DNA of 64,000 nt from Epichloe hybrida (taxonomy: Eukaryota; Ascomycota; Sordariomycetes; Hypocreales; Clavicipitaceae), in contig JAFEKR010000007.1 of NCBI GenBank assembly GCA_019022495.1, forward strand, positions 1,488,001 to 1,552,000, written 5' to 3'. The notes under the pieces are model-generated. The model was not told where the DNA came from. It ran no database searches and saw only the letters and a list, made by a program, of their open reading frames with translations. Positions 38,514-49,400 of this stretch are shown here, piece after piece. Position numbers and translations under genes: made by a program. The number at the start of each line of letters is the position of its first letter. Within the stretch, counting starts at the first letter, position 1.

Positions 38514-39223
38514 ATGACGTCAATCAAAGTTCTCTCAGAAATTCCCATCATTGCTCAGCTTTATCAAACGTCAGCTCTTGCAAAAGAGTCTGTCTTCTCA
38601 GGTTCTACATCATCTTTCCTTCCATCGGCCTCCATAAACTATCGTGTCGGCCTCATCCGAGGTGACATTACCAAACTCCAGCTCGATGCGATCGTCAATG
38701 CGGCAAACAGTACCTTGCTTGGTGGCGGTGGTGTCGATGGGGCTATTCATCGGGCTGCTGGACCTGAACTGAAGGCCGAATGCCGCGAAATGGGCGGATG
38801 TTCTACTGGAGATGCGGTTATTTCTCAAGGGTATCATTTACCAGCCAAACGCGTCATTCATACAGTCGGACCTGTTTATAGCAGCCGTGAACCCCAGAAG
38901 AGCGAACGAGCCCTTCGAAGCTGTTATGAGAACAGCTTGAAATTAGCCTCACTGGAGGGCGTCAAAACCATTGCTTTCAGCAGCATCAGCACTGGTGTGT
39001 ATGGTTATCCTAGCCAAGATGCAGCAAAAGTCGCTTGCGAGACTGTGAGAAGATTCTTGGAAAACAATGGCAGTATTCTAGAAAGGGTAGTCTTCGTCAC
39101 CTTCGAGCTGAAGGATGTGACAGCCTATAATGAGGCCCTTCCGTAAGTACGCACTAAACTCTCCTCGTTTTCGACTTTAGCTTACGAGAGCCCAGAAAAT
39201 ACTTTCCCCCCGTAGAGACTTGA
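38514..39223 (+). CDS. Macro-domain protein (ADP-ribose/O-acetyl-ADP-ribose hydrolase type)
   Basis: Two exons, 38514-39142 and 39196-39223, encode 218 residues. The single macro domain (about residues 43-210) shows the binding-site motifs of the MacroD/YmdB group: G-D-I-T, N-A-A-N-S-T-L-L-G-G-G-G-V-D-G-A-I-H-R-A-A-G, H-T-V-G-P and S-I-S-T-G-V-Y-G-Y-P. Such enzymes remove ADP-ribose from proteins or hydrolyse O-acetyl-ADP-ribose. The intron (53 nt, GTAAGT...CCCAG) was chosen because it yields the family ending L-P-K-Y-F-P-P. Without it the protein stops four residues after T-A-Y-N (E-A-L-P); an alternative acceptor at 39180 would make a 38-nt intron, unusually short. It converges with the cation channel gene, 229 bp away. 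Confidence 0.92.
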
Positions 39224-39452
39224 GCATTGGTAAAGCTGATGGAGATTGGCACGAGGGGTTATTGTATTTGCCATCATGACGCACTCACAGTCTTGATTGT
39301 AGTCGGCCAGGTAGAATCGTCTAGTAAATTGCACTCATATATGAACGACACATACTCTCGAGCAAGCCAATATACCCGGTGCCTGGGAGATATACAAAAA
39401 TGAGAGAAAAGTTTGTTCTGCTCAAAACACATTCCACGAAACTTTTTTCCAG

Positions 39453-41688
39453 CTATTGCTCTGTATCCCCTGACCTCGAAGAAGATTTCCTATCCTTCGA
39501 TTTCTCGCCCGAAGCCGCCAGCTTCGATTCGGCAGCCTTGCTGATTTCCACTACTAGTGTTTTCAGCTCATCAATCTCCGAGCGCAGTTTTCGAATTTCC
39601 AAGACAGCCGGGTCATCTTCCATGTTTGGTTTGACAGCATCACACGTTTTGAACCAACCTTCGACTTCCAAGTCGAGTTCATGTGCCATTTGCTCCCATT
39701 CTTCAACCACATCATCGTCCTCATCTCCCCTCGACCTGTTATGTCGTATTCGATGTGCCGCACGTGTCTCAAAATATGCCGAAACAAACAGCAGGGGCGA
39801 ATATAAGAAAGCCATCACGTAGTCATTGATAACTTCATAAATGTGCTTCGGCAACGACCATTCGAACAGAGCAGATATGACAATTTCCACGAGATTGAAC
39901 GGTGGAATATAAACGTTCTCATCTGGAGCTCTCACAAATTGCATCGTCCTCTGGGAGAACAAAGCAAGATATTCGTCATCAGCGTTCTCGTAGATATCTT
40001 CGTAGGCAGAGTTGTAGAGCGCAATGAGGATGTTAAGCAGAATGATCTAGTAAATCAAAATTAGCCACACATTTCTGTGAAAATTGAGAAAGGTGGAGTA
40101 AAGAGCAGTACCATGACGACAAAAGTGAAGCAGTAATATAGTATAATACCCCAAGGTGGCCCAAATGCTTCGAAACCCTCAAATTCAGGACTCTGCATGA
40201 TAGCTTTCGTCATTGATTCGACAATAAACAGAACATCATTTGCAACATTATCCTCCGCCAGATCCAATCCGATAAAGGCTTGAAGGAAACTAATGATCAC
40301 AACGATGAGGAGAGCAAAGAAGATAACGGACTCTTTCATCATCACCTTCAGCACGACAAGCATGGCCCCGAAAAATCTGAAGCTGTCGAGATACAACATG
40401 AGCCTACACCAAAACATCGGTGCGACAAATGCCAGCATGTTGTAGCTCAGTTTGCTGTAGTGTTCGCGGGTTTCAGACCCCTCAGACGCCGTTAAGCCAT
40501 TAATGCGGAATACAAGGGAAACGGTGAGGAAAGAATACAAGACCGCATTGAAGGCATTCCAAAAGCCAAGAATACGATATCCAGCCTTGTACACCTTCAT
40601 AGTTTCGTCACAGATATATCCAAGGGTGAACAGATATAGTGTCACTTCGGCTCCATCTAGCTCTCCTGAAGGGTTAACAGAATTGATCGCGGCGGTATAT
40701 AGGACGAGGTACACAAGGGATAGTAGCATTTGCGCAGCGTTCTGGTTTCGTGGAGCTCGCATACGATCCGGGTCCATATGAGTGAAGAAATTGGGGTTGT
40801 CCTTGTCCTTGTAGTCGACAAAGACAGATGGGTCGTTTTCGTCCTGAACAAGCCATCCGCGCCACAGGTAATTGATGCATTTCTGATAACCAGACGAGCC
40901 TATCACTCGAACAGCATGTAGGTCGACAGCCTTCTCGATAACGTTCACGGGCGGAGTAGGAGCGCCGTTGGCAATATAAGAGTAGCGACGTAGTAAAACC
41001 TCGTACAGAAGGTAATTAATATCATCTTCCGTCTCAATACTAAAGTGGTCATTGTTAGGCTAGAACCGTTGGCTGCATTTAGACGTGTGCTTACAGTGCT
41101 TTGGCAATGACCCCACAGGCTTCAGCTCGCAGCTTGTGTAGGTCAGAATCCCAAAGCTCGGCGATAGCTTCATGTTTGAACCATCTCTGATTGACCAAGA
41201 GGCAATACACCTAGAAAAGAAAATATGTTTTAGAGATTATACCGGGTTTACGAAATAATGGAAAGGCCATCTTACTACGCATCCTCGGGTTTCGTTTCCT
41301 CCAGCCTCTTTTGCTGCTTGAATGACCTTCTGGGTAATAATGCGACTGTGTGGAGTGGTTACGCGGCTCACCTCCATCTCGCAAGGCACGCATTCTTGTA
41401 CAAGATGGCGCAGACGAAGACAGACTTTTGTGACCTCGGGCGGTGGAATAGCTGAGCGGATCTGATCATGGTTGAATCGAGGGAGTACTGATGTTGTTTG
41501 ATGGGTCAGTCAGGGGGATGACCTCTAGAATTTCGTTTGACATGCTGGCCACGTTGCGCTGGGAACTTACAGGCCCTTTCTTCTTCTTGAAGCCAATTGT
41601 GAGCGCTTCCACTACCGCCGGAGGCACGTTGCCCATTGTGGCCGAGCATACGGTCGACAGACGACCACCTTGATCTATTGCTAGGCAT
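39453..41688 (-). CDS. YVC1: Yvc1/TRPY-type cation channel
   Basis: Five exons, 41688-41571, 41487-41276, 41210-41095, 41039-40112 and 40046-39453, encode 655 residues. The order of parts matches the fungal TRP-like vacuolar channel. First comes a soluble N-terminal domain (V-Y-C-L-L-V-N-Q-R-W-F-K-H-E-A-I, then V-I-G-S-S-G-Y-Q-K-C-I-N-Y-L-W-R-G-W). About six membrane helices follow, with a pore region F-I-G-L-D-L-A-E-D-N between the last two, then I-L-L-N-I-L-I-A-L-Y-N-S-A-Y-E-D-I. The tail is long, acidic and coiled and ends in Ser/Lys-rich sequence. In yeast Yvc1 releases vacuolar calcium in response to stretch, calcium and osmotic shock. A GTGAGC inside exon 2 (41371-41366) looks like a donor but reading on without splicing keeps the frame and the conserved P-H-S-R-I-I-T segment. 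The first exon is the least certain part. Confidence 0.9.
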
Positions 41689-42245
41689 GATATTGGGCTG
41701 AACCTGGCGGAGGCCTCTCTCCACGGGGTGGATGGTGCCGAGCAGCTGGTGTGGGCAAGACAACTGACAGAATGGTGATTGAGAACAAAAACCGGGTGAT
41801 GTAGAATGTTTCTTTGTCTTTTGTGCAGCCCAATAACAGAACCGTTTGGTTGTGATAAAACGCTCTGTCCCACTCCGCAAACAGCACAAGAGCAATGACG
41901 CTCCTTGTGACAAGCTAAACGAATTGCAAGCTGTACTCCACAAAAAGGCACAGGAACAGGATACCTGGAACAGCGGCTTCTCGTTGGCGCCAATCAAGAC
42001 GGTGCAATAGTCAAACTTGTACTCCGTAGGGGCGTCGAGACCTAACTCATTATAAACCTTGGAAGCTAGCTTGTCGAGATGCAGCGCGCCATGACGCGGG
42101 GTGGTGGATTGCTACGCTGCACGCAAGTTTGGCGGAGCTAACCTACACCCCACTGTACCAAGACTTGGAGCTCAGAAGCTGGTTGGGGTTGGCAGGGACT
42201 ACGGTCGCACATTAGAGAGGTCCCGCAAAGGGCTGCCAAAACAAA
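41689..42245. other. Upstream region of the cation channel gene, bordering the AT-rich block
   Basis: Balanced-composition DNA with a TACTCCGTA motif at 42020-42028. It ends abruptly at about 42245 where the AT-rich block begins. No gene is seen. Confidence 0.5.
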
Positions 42246-44229
42246 AAAATCCCTTAACCCCTTATTTGCGATTTTGCGATTTTATGATTTTTATAATATA
42301 TTTTTTATATATTATAATTATACCACATTTATAAAAAAACCTACAGAGCTTTTATAAGTAAATTAAATCCCTTTATAATAATAGGATTTCTTATAAATAA
42401 ATCCTAGATTAAATTAATACTAAGCTTTTTATATAAGGTAACTAAAGTATTAGTCTTTATATATTATATTACTATCTTTAAGCCTAGGGAGTTTTATTTA
42501 CTCTATAAAGTATATAATATCTTTAGCCCTTATATAAAGAGATCTCTAAGCTTTTTATATAAGATATTCTTATAGAGACTATTTATTTAACTATTATTAA
42601 GTTTCTTTAGTAATAAGGGTATTAACTAGTTAGCTTATAAACCCTCTAAACATAGCTTTAGTAATAAGGCTTCTTATAAATATAAAATTATACGTAAATT
42701 ATAAATAAACTAATTTATTATATATAGTTTTACTTTTTCTCCTATAGTTATTTAAATTAATTAATTCTTTAAGACCTTTAAGCATAAGACTAGCTACCCT
42801 ATATACTATATATAATCCATAAAATTCGCTATTAATATAGAATAAAAAGATGATTTTATATAAAAGAAAAGCACTAAATTACTTTATAGAATATAATTTA
42901 ATTCCTTAAAGCTAATTTAAAATAAACCTCTATAATATAAGGCTTTAGTTAAGGATATTTATATTATTATATATAATAAAAGAGCTAAGTCCTAGTCTTA
43001 TAAAACTAATTATATAACTTTTATTATATAGTCTTTCCTAAAGAAGTTTAAAAGTATTAGAAAGGGAACTTTTAATATTATATAAACTTCTTAGTACCTA
43101 GACTAAACTTCCTTTAGTGCCTTAATAAATATAAGAAGCTAAAGAGATTTAGAATCTAAGTGTATATATATATTAATATATACTTACGCTATATTATTTA
43201 GTTTTACTATAGTTACTTTACTATAATTACTCTTAGTATATTAAAGTAATATCTTTATATAATTAAATGCCTTAGAATATAACTATTTTTTATAAGATTT
43301 AATTATAGAGTTAAGACTTTATTATAGGTAGTTACCTAAGTAATATTAATATAAGCTAGCCTAGCTATAATTATATATAAGGATAAGAACTAAATCTCTT
43401 ACTAGTTTACTTAAGGGAATTATATTAGCTCTTATTATATATATAGGCTAAGTAAAAGAAATATTAGAATTAAAAGCTAGTGGTATTAGCTATATAAAGG
43501 AGTATTTAATTACTAGATAGCATTCTTTAATAAACTTACTACGTATATATTATTTATTAAAGATAATAAAGTAAATTAAATTATATTAAACGTAATTTAT
43601 TTACCTATAATCTAAGATAAATTCGCAGACTTTATTACACTATAGAATAGCTATAAAATCTATATATAAAAGAATAAAAAGCACGTTATCTTAGGCATTC
43701 TTATAGACCTTTATTATATAGAAAACGCTTAAAATTAGGGCGTTTCTCTTAGTATAAATAATAATATAGAAAATTATATAGTATTAAATATAATGCTTAA
43801 TCCCCTTAATAAGATTAATATTAACTAATTTCTTATATAGGAAATAGAAGATTAGTGTATATAAGAGCTATAGTTACTTAGGTTTTATAATTAAGAGATT
43901 AAAGATTATACGCGTCTATATATATTATTCTATTTAGCATTATAAGAGCGAATTTAAAATTATTAAGAAAGTAGCTAATAACTAGTCCTTTAACTTAGCC
44001 TAATTCCTTATAGGGGAATTCACAAATTTATATAACTTCTTTAATAAAACTATAAGCTATTATATAACTAAAACCTTAATAGTAACCTAATTTCTTAAGA
44101 CCTTTAAGAATAACTTTAATAGTTCTAAAGTTAAGAGATTAAAAGTATTTAGGCTTATTATATATAACTTTTCTTCGCTAGATATTACGTTTAAATATTT
44201 CTTATATAATAAGCTAGAGAATTTTCTTC

Positions 44230-44345
44230 TATATTAGTAAGCTCCTCTCTATTAGTAAGCTCTTCTATATTAGCAAGCTCTTCTATATTAGTATGCTTTT
44301 CTATATTAGTACGCTCTTTTACATTAGTACGCTCTTTTATATTAA
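44230..44345. repeat. 18-bp tandem repeat within the AT-rich block
   Basis: Six copies plus a part of an 18-base unit, roughly tatattagtaagctcttc, start at 44230, 44248, 44266, 44284, 44302 and 44320. Units differ by one to four bases. The length is a multiple of three, so it may be the relic of a six-residue protein repeat in a ruined element. Confidence 0.88.
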
Positions 44346-44837
44346 GTATAGATTATTATTCTTATTAAGATTGCTTATTTATATAAGAATTAAGAGGTTT
44401 AGATTTGCTTTGTTTAATTAGCCTTATTAGTAATAGGCTAAGGGAAAAGCTTTATAATAGTTCTTTTATATAAGGGGGTGACTTATTAGATTATAATAAA
44501 TCCTTTTAATACTTTATATGTTTTTTTATTATTATAGTAGTCTTTTCTTCCTTAATTTTTTCTTCCTTTATTTAGTCTTCCTTTATAATATAAAAATTCA
44601 GAAAGATAAGAATGTAACTATCTTAAATCTCCTAATTATACGAATTTTTTTTCCTAAAGAGATTAATAACTATATAATTTAATCCGATATGTAATTAAGG
44701 GAGCTAATAGAAGCTAGACACCTTAGAATAAGCTCGTCTAAGCTTATAGGGAATTTTTTTATTAAACTACTCCAAAAAGCTTAGTCATACGAACTCATAT
44801 AGCTAGTTAGCTTTAGTCACTAGACTAACTTCACTAA

Positions 44838-44952
44838 TGTCAGGTGCGCGCGCGCGGCTTGATAATCAATTGTAAGGTGCGATGCGAGCGAGAGCTAGCA
44901 TTGGTGAATCTTTTGGTTTAATAGCTTACCTACACACCTTCAGGTTCTAACA
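44838..44952 (+). repeat. Left LTR of the miniature element
   Basis: 115 bp, TG...CA ends. It differs from the right copy at nine positions, all transitions between C:G and T:A, with the mutated state split between the two copies. Positions 44890-44902 match the primer site downstream in reverse complement. By analogy with Tf1 the RNA start would be near 44890. Confidence 0.92.
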
Positions 44953-44954
44953 TT

Positions 44955-44967
44955 AATGCTAGCTCTC
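44955..44967 (+). other. Self-complementary primer binding site
   Basis: The 13 bases aatgctagctctc are the exact reverse complement of 44890-44902 in the LTR. Self-priming from the 5' end of the element's own RNA is known for Tf1, Tf2 and other sushi-type elements; here it replaces the usual TGG-starting tRNA complement, which is absent. Confidence 0.88.
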
Positions 44968-45248
44968 ACAGGTCTTCTAGTGTGCTAGTCCTAGGTTTAA
45001 ATCCTCGTGGGTGGGGCGTGCGCTAGGTCCTAGGTTTAATAGGTCTAGGTTTAAATTACTAGGCTAGGTGCTTACGTTAGGCTCATAGGGCAAGTACAGG
45101 CGCACACCTGCATAAGGTCACGTGCACTAGGTGATGTATAGGCCTAGCTGCCGTGCGTACTAGGCCTTAGGGGTTCACAATTAGTTAATTATCTTAGAGG
45201 CCATGGATAACCAGGCCTAATCCAAGCTAAGGTTACGCACGTTGCTAG

Positions 45249-45262
45249 CCACTAGCTAGTGG
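45249..45262. other. 14-bp perfect palindrome inside the miniature element
   Basis: ccactagctagtgg reads the same on both strands. In the RNA it would form a tight hairpin only with a loop at its centre; its role is unknown. Confidence 0.85.
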
Positions 45263-45288
45263 GGCCTTTAGCTCAGGGCGAGCCTTAC

Positions 45289-45299
45289 AAGGGAAGGGA
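45289..45299 (+). other. Polypurine tract of the miniature element
   Basis: Eleven purines (aagggaaggga) end four bases before the right LTR, the place where plus-strand DNA synthesis is primed in LTR retroelements. Confidence 0.85.
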
Positions 45300-45303
45300 T
45301 AAT

Positions 45304-45418
45304 TATCAGGTGCGCGTGCGTGGCTTAATAATCAATTGTAAGGTACGATGCGAGCGAGAGCTAGCATTGGTGAATCTTTTGGTTCAATGGCTTACCTGCA
45401 CACCTTCAGGTTCTGACA
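45304..45418 (+). repeat. Right LTR of the miniature element
   Basis: 115 bp, same length as the left copy with no indels. The first dinucleotide is TA (from TG by a G-to-A change) and the end is an intact CTGACA. It is followed directly by the target duplication actaa. Confidence 0.92.
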
Positions 45419-45925
45419 ACTAAGCTCATTTTCCTATAAAAGAGGTTAGAGCTCTATAGGCTCTAAATAAAATTAGCTTTAGTATAATAGTAAGAAGTCT
45501 TATATAAACTAAGCTTAGTAACTGATTTTAGGATAAAAAAGCCTTTATTATAATAACCATATAAAAGCAATGGAATTAACCAAATATAAAGCCCTTAGGG
45601 ATAGTTATACGAATCCTTAGAGGTAGAAGCTTAGGTAGCTTATATTGCCTCTTATGCTTATGTTTAGAAACGTTTAGTAAAATTTAATGTATAATCCCTC
45701 TTACTTTACGCTATAGGAATTAGCTATAATAATATTAATAGAGATTTTGTATAGGAAGTTAATGTTTTATTATCTAAATTAATAGTAATTAATTAAGGCT
45801 AACGTGAGCTATAGTGTAAATAAAAAGTAGTATTTGGATAAGCTTTCTAAATTTCTTTATGTGTGTATAATGCCTTTAGGCATTGTTTTTATTACTAATG
45901 ATTTAAGTAGCTAGGTATTATATAA

Positions 45926-46000
45926 GAAAGTAAAGAAAAGAATAAAAAGAGAAAGAAAGAAAAGAGAAAGAAAAGGAAAAAAAGAGAGAGGTAAAAAGGG
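45926..46000. repeat. Purine-only stretch (A/G low complexity)
   Basis: About 75 bases made almost only of A and G (aagaaag, gagaaag and similar). It is uncommon in the T-rich surroundings because RIP would not create it; it may be an old polypurine or simple repeat. Confidence 0.7.
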
Positions 46001-46242
46001 ATTTAGTATAAATTTTAGTTATATATATATATATAAGGATTCTTAGGCTAAATATAATTCTAAGGGTTACTTGCTCTTACCTTATATAGATAGATCTATA
46101 CTTACTAGCTATAAGTTAAGATATATAGTTATAAATTATATAGCCTAAGCTAATAGGTAGTAAATAGTTATACGCTATAAGGAAAAAAAAACCTATAGCT
46201 AAAAGCTATAATCCTAAATTTTTCCTTTCTTAATTTTTATAA

Positions 46243-46243
46243 A

Positions 46244-46277
<34 letters not shown>

Positions 46278-46279
46278 GT
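46243..46279. repeat. (AAT)n microsatellite
   Basis: About eleven perfect copies of the trinucleotide ata/aat, followed by a short TA run, 160 bases before the probable 5' part of the non-LTR relic. It could derive from the 3' tail of a further element. Confidence 0.85.
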
Positions 46280-46439
46280 ATATATATATAGAATCCCTTT
46301 ATTCTTATACTATATACTAATAATCGAACCTTTGCATACTTTTCCGCACCGACCCCAAGGTTCGGAATTACCTCTAAAATACAAATCACATTAATATTTA
46401 AAATCCTTACCTTTATCTCTCCCCCCCTATAATATTGCA

Positions 46440-49400
46440 CTATAATAGAGCTAGTAGTAGGAGTGCAAATAAGACACTAATAGTAATTAACATAGGCTTA
46501 GAAGGGCTAGCTTAGAGTAGCTATTACCTAAACATAGAAATAGGATAGTTTAATATCTAAAGGAGCAAAGATAACCTAATAGTAAACTAGAACTAATTTA
46601 CATACCCTAAAGATATAAAATATTATAATAAGATTACTAGCCTTATCCTAAGCAATAAAGTTACCTAAGTGTAATGTATTACACTTACTATAGCTAACTA
46701 GGTAGCAAACCACGCCTAAGCTAAAATAAGAACTATAAACACTAATAATAGTAATATCTATATTACTAAAGAAGCATTAAAAATAGCCCTTAAGAAGGCT
46801 ATTAGGGAGGAAGCTAAAGATAATAACTCCTTAACCTAGGCTAGCATTATAGCTAGGCCTACCCTAAAATAACTAAATACTAACCCCCCCTCTCTCTAGG
46901 TCCCTAGAAGATAATATAAAGAAGTACTTATAAAAGGAAACACTATATAAGAATTACTCTAGTCTAGGGGCGTAAAAGATATAGTTATAGCTATAAATAA
47001 AGCTATTAGGCAAGCCTTAGTAATAGTAGCTAGAAGACTCCCTAGTAAGGATATAATTATTACCTTTAAAGAAAATATAGTATAGTATAAAGAAAACTAA
47101 AAATAAATCACTAAAGTGTTTAGCCTAGAGGTAGCTATTTACTACTATATACTTAGTGTTATTATTAAGGGTTTCCTAATAAAGTATATATCTATTAAGA
47201 ACCTAATAATAGAAATTAGAAAAGTAAATAAAGTAAATATAATTAAGGTAACTATAAGACACCCCTAGGGTAAGAATACCTAGTAAACTACCCTAATTCT
47301 TAGACTAGCTAAAGTTAAAGATATTAATAAGATATACTAAGATAGAATAGTCTTTAAAGTAAAGCTATTCTAAACTAAACTATATAATAAGACCTTATAA
47401 CCTAAATAGTGCTATAACTACTTTTAAATAGAATATATTACTAAGTTTTATAAGGTAGCACTAAGGTATAGTAAGTGCAAAGCTAGCTAGCATAAAGATA
47501 GTAAGGCATTATGCCTAATAATAAATAAATAACTTAAGGAAAACTATATCCTATGCTCTAGACTACACCTAGCCTAGTCTAGAGACTACCTAGTACTAAA
47601 AGAGAAATAAAATATAGTAAAGGCTAGTTACCTAGAATAACTATCTTGCTTTACCTCTAGCTTCCCTAGTAAAAACCTAGCTCTAGCCTAAGAGAGAGCT
47701 AGCATAGCTATAGAACCTATAGTAATAATAGGAAAAAAGAGAGGTTAACCTATAAACATAAAGCAAAGCCCTAAATAGCTAAGAGCTAGGAGCATTAAGC
47801 GCTATATAAAATAACTTAAGGCTAGAATAAAACTAGCATAGAATAGCTAAGACTTACTACCACCCCCCTAATTAATATAGTAATATTATAAGTTCTCTTC
47901 TAGAATATAAATAAAAAGGATAGCCTAATATATATTATACTCTATTACTAAACTAATATAAATATAATAGTAATCTAAGAGTAAGAATATATAAAATATC
48001 CATAGCCTCTTATACTAGGCCTTGCCTAGTTCTAACTTACATACTATAATAGGCATAATGCTATATATATTAATAAGAAATATAATATAAGGTTATAGTT
48101 AGCCTAGGGAGGGCCTAACTAGTTACTAGTGGAAATTTATAGGATTAATATCTATTCCCTTTATTTAGAAGGTTATAGTAATAACTAGAATACCCTTATA
48201 TAAGATATTAATATAAAGACACTATATAACTAAAGCGTATTTATAGGAGATTTTAACTAAAAGCATCCCCTTTAGGATAGGCTAGATAAAACCACTAATA
48301 AAGCAGAAGAGCTACTAGAACTTATAAGCTAGTAAAGGCTTAGACTAGTAATACCCTAAGGGGAACTAACTAGATAATATAAGGATAATAAGGATAGTAC
48401 TATAGACCTAGTATAGGTAACCCTAGATATCTAAGTTTACTATAAAGGGGTAAAAAACCTCACTAAATCTAACTATATCCTATAGCTAATTAGTATCTTC
48501 ACTAGCCTATAAGATAATATCTTATAAGCCCTTAGATATACATAGAATATAATAGATAAACCGTATATAAAGGCAAAGGTAATAGTACGCTTTTAACCTA
48601 AAAACGCCTTAGATCTATAAGATAAAGAAAGGATAAATATATATACTACCTAGCTTATTATAAACCTTTAATAAATAGTAAATAAGGTAGCCCTATAAAA
48701 GCCCTAGGGGCTCCCTAGCCTAAAGGCATAGTGATTAAGGATAGCTAAAGAGGTAGTTACTAAAGCTAGATAGGTAAAGAGATAATAGAGATAATAGAGA
48801 ATAAAAGTAAACTAGTAAGCCTACGCTAAGGTAAATAAGGACTAAGAATAAGTTATTAGAACTAAGAGAAGAAATATATAAAGAGATGCCTTATAAAAGG
48901 CTAATATATAAAGAAAGGATAGGGGAGTGTAAAGACTAAAGAGATAGGCCTAGCTTTAAAGCTAGGCCCCCCTAGAACTACCTAGGCTACTAGAGCTAAA
49001 AAGGACTAAAAATAACCTAAACCTAGTTACTATATATAAGGATAAAGCAAGTATACTAGCACTAAGGTTCTTCCCTAAGCCTATAGTAAACCTCTCCTAA
49101 ATCCTAGACCTTACTTTCCTAGAGCTAGATAATGCACTATTCTTAGATAATAACTAGTTTAAACTAGAAGAGATATTAGATATTATATTAGATATAGCTA
49201 GCTAGAAAGCACTAGGTAATAATAAGCTCCTAGTAAGCCTTATTAAGGCCTATAATAAGCTAGCAAAAGAAGCTATAGTCTAGCTCCTAAATACTATCCT
49301 TAAAGTAAGGTATTTCCTAGCCTAATTCTAAACTACTAGAGTAATAGTAATTAGGAAACTAGGCAAGATAATAAAAGAGATAAGGAGGGCTAATGCTTAA

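Larger units (their letters stand above)
44838..45418 (+). mobile_element. Miniature LTR retroelement (TRIM-like), self-priming type, complete
   Basis: A 581-bp element with 115-bp direct terminal repeats (44838-44952 and 45304-45418). The LTRs begin TGTCAG and end CTGACA, a short inverted pair; one copy of each end carries a G-to-A change. A 5-bp target duplication, actaa, lies on both sides (44833-44837 and 45419-45423). Two bases after the left LTR is a 13-base primer site (44955-44967) that is the exact reverse complement of 44890-44902 inside the LTR. A purine tract (45289-45299) precedes the right LTR. The 351-bp interior has no coding frame, three copies of ctaggtttaa and a 14-base perfect palindrome (45249-45262). 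It must depend on proteins of another element. Its CpG-bearing sequence contrasts with the ruined DNA around it, so it probably arrived later. Confidence 0.93.

Noticed and set aside
41365..41372. GTGAGC inside exon 2 of the cation channel as an intron donor
   Set aside because: Reading on without splicing keeps the frame and yields conserved sequence; splicing would remove it.
44991..45062. B-box-like words (ctaggtttaaatcc) in the miniature LTR element
   Set aside because: The T-stem does not pair and no A-box precedes it, so a tRNA or SINE origin of the interior is not supported.
46237..46440. Single open frame of 67 codons in the AT-rich block
   Set aside because: It consists largely of the (AAT)n repeat and AT-rich sequence; no protein character.
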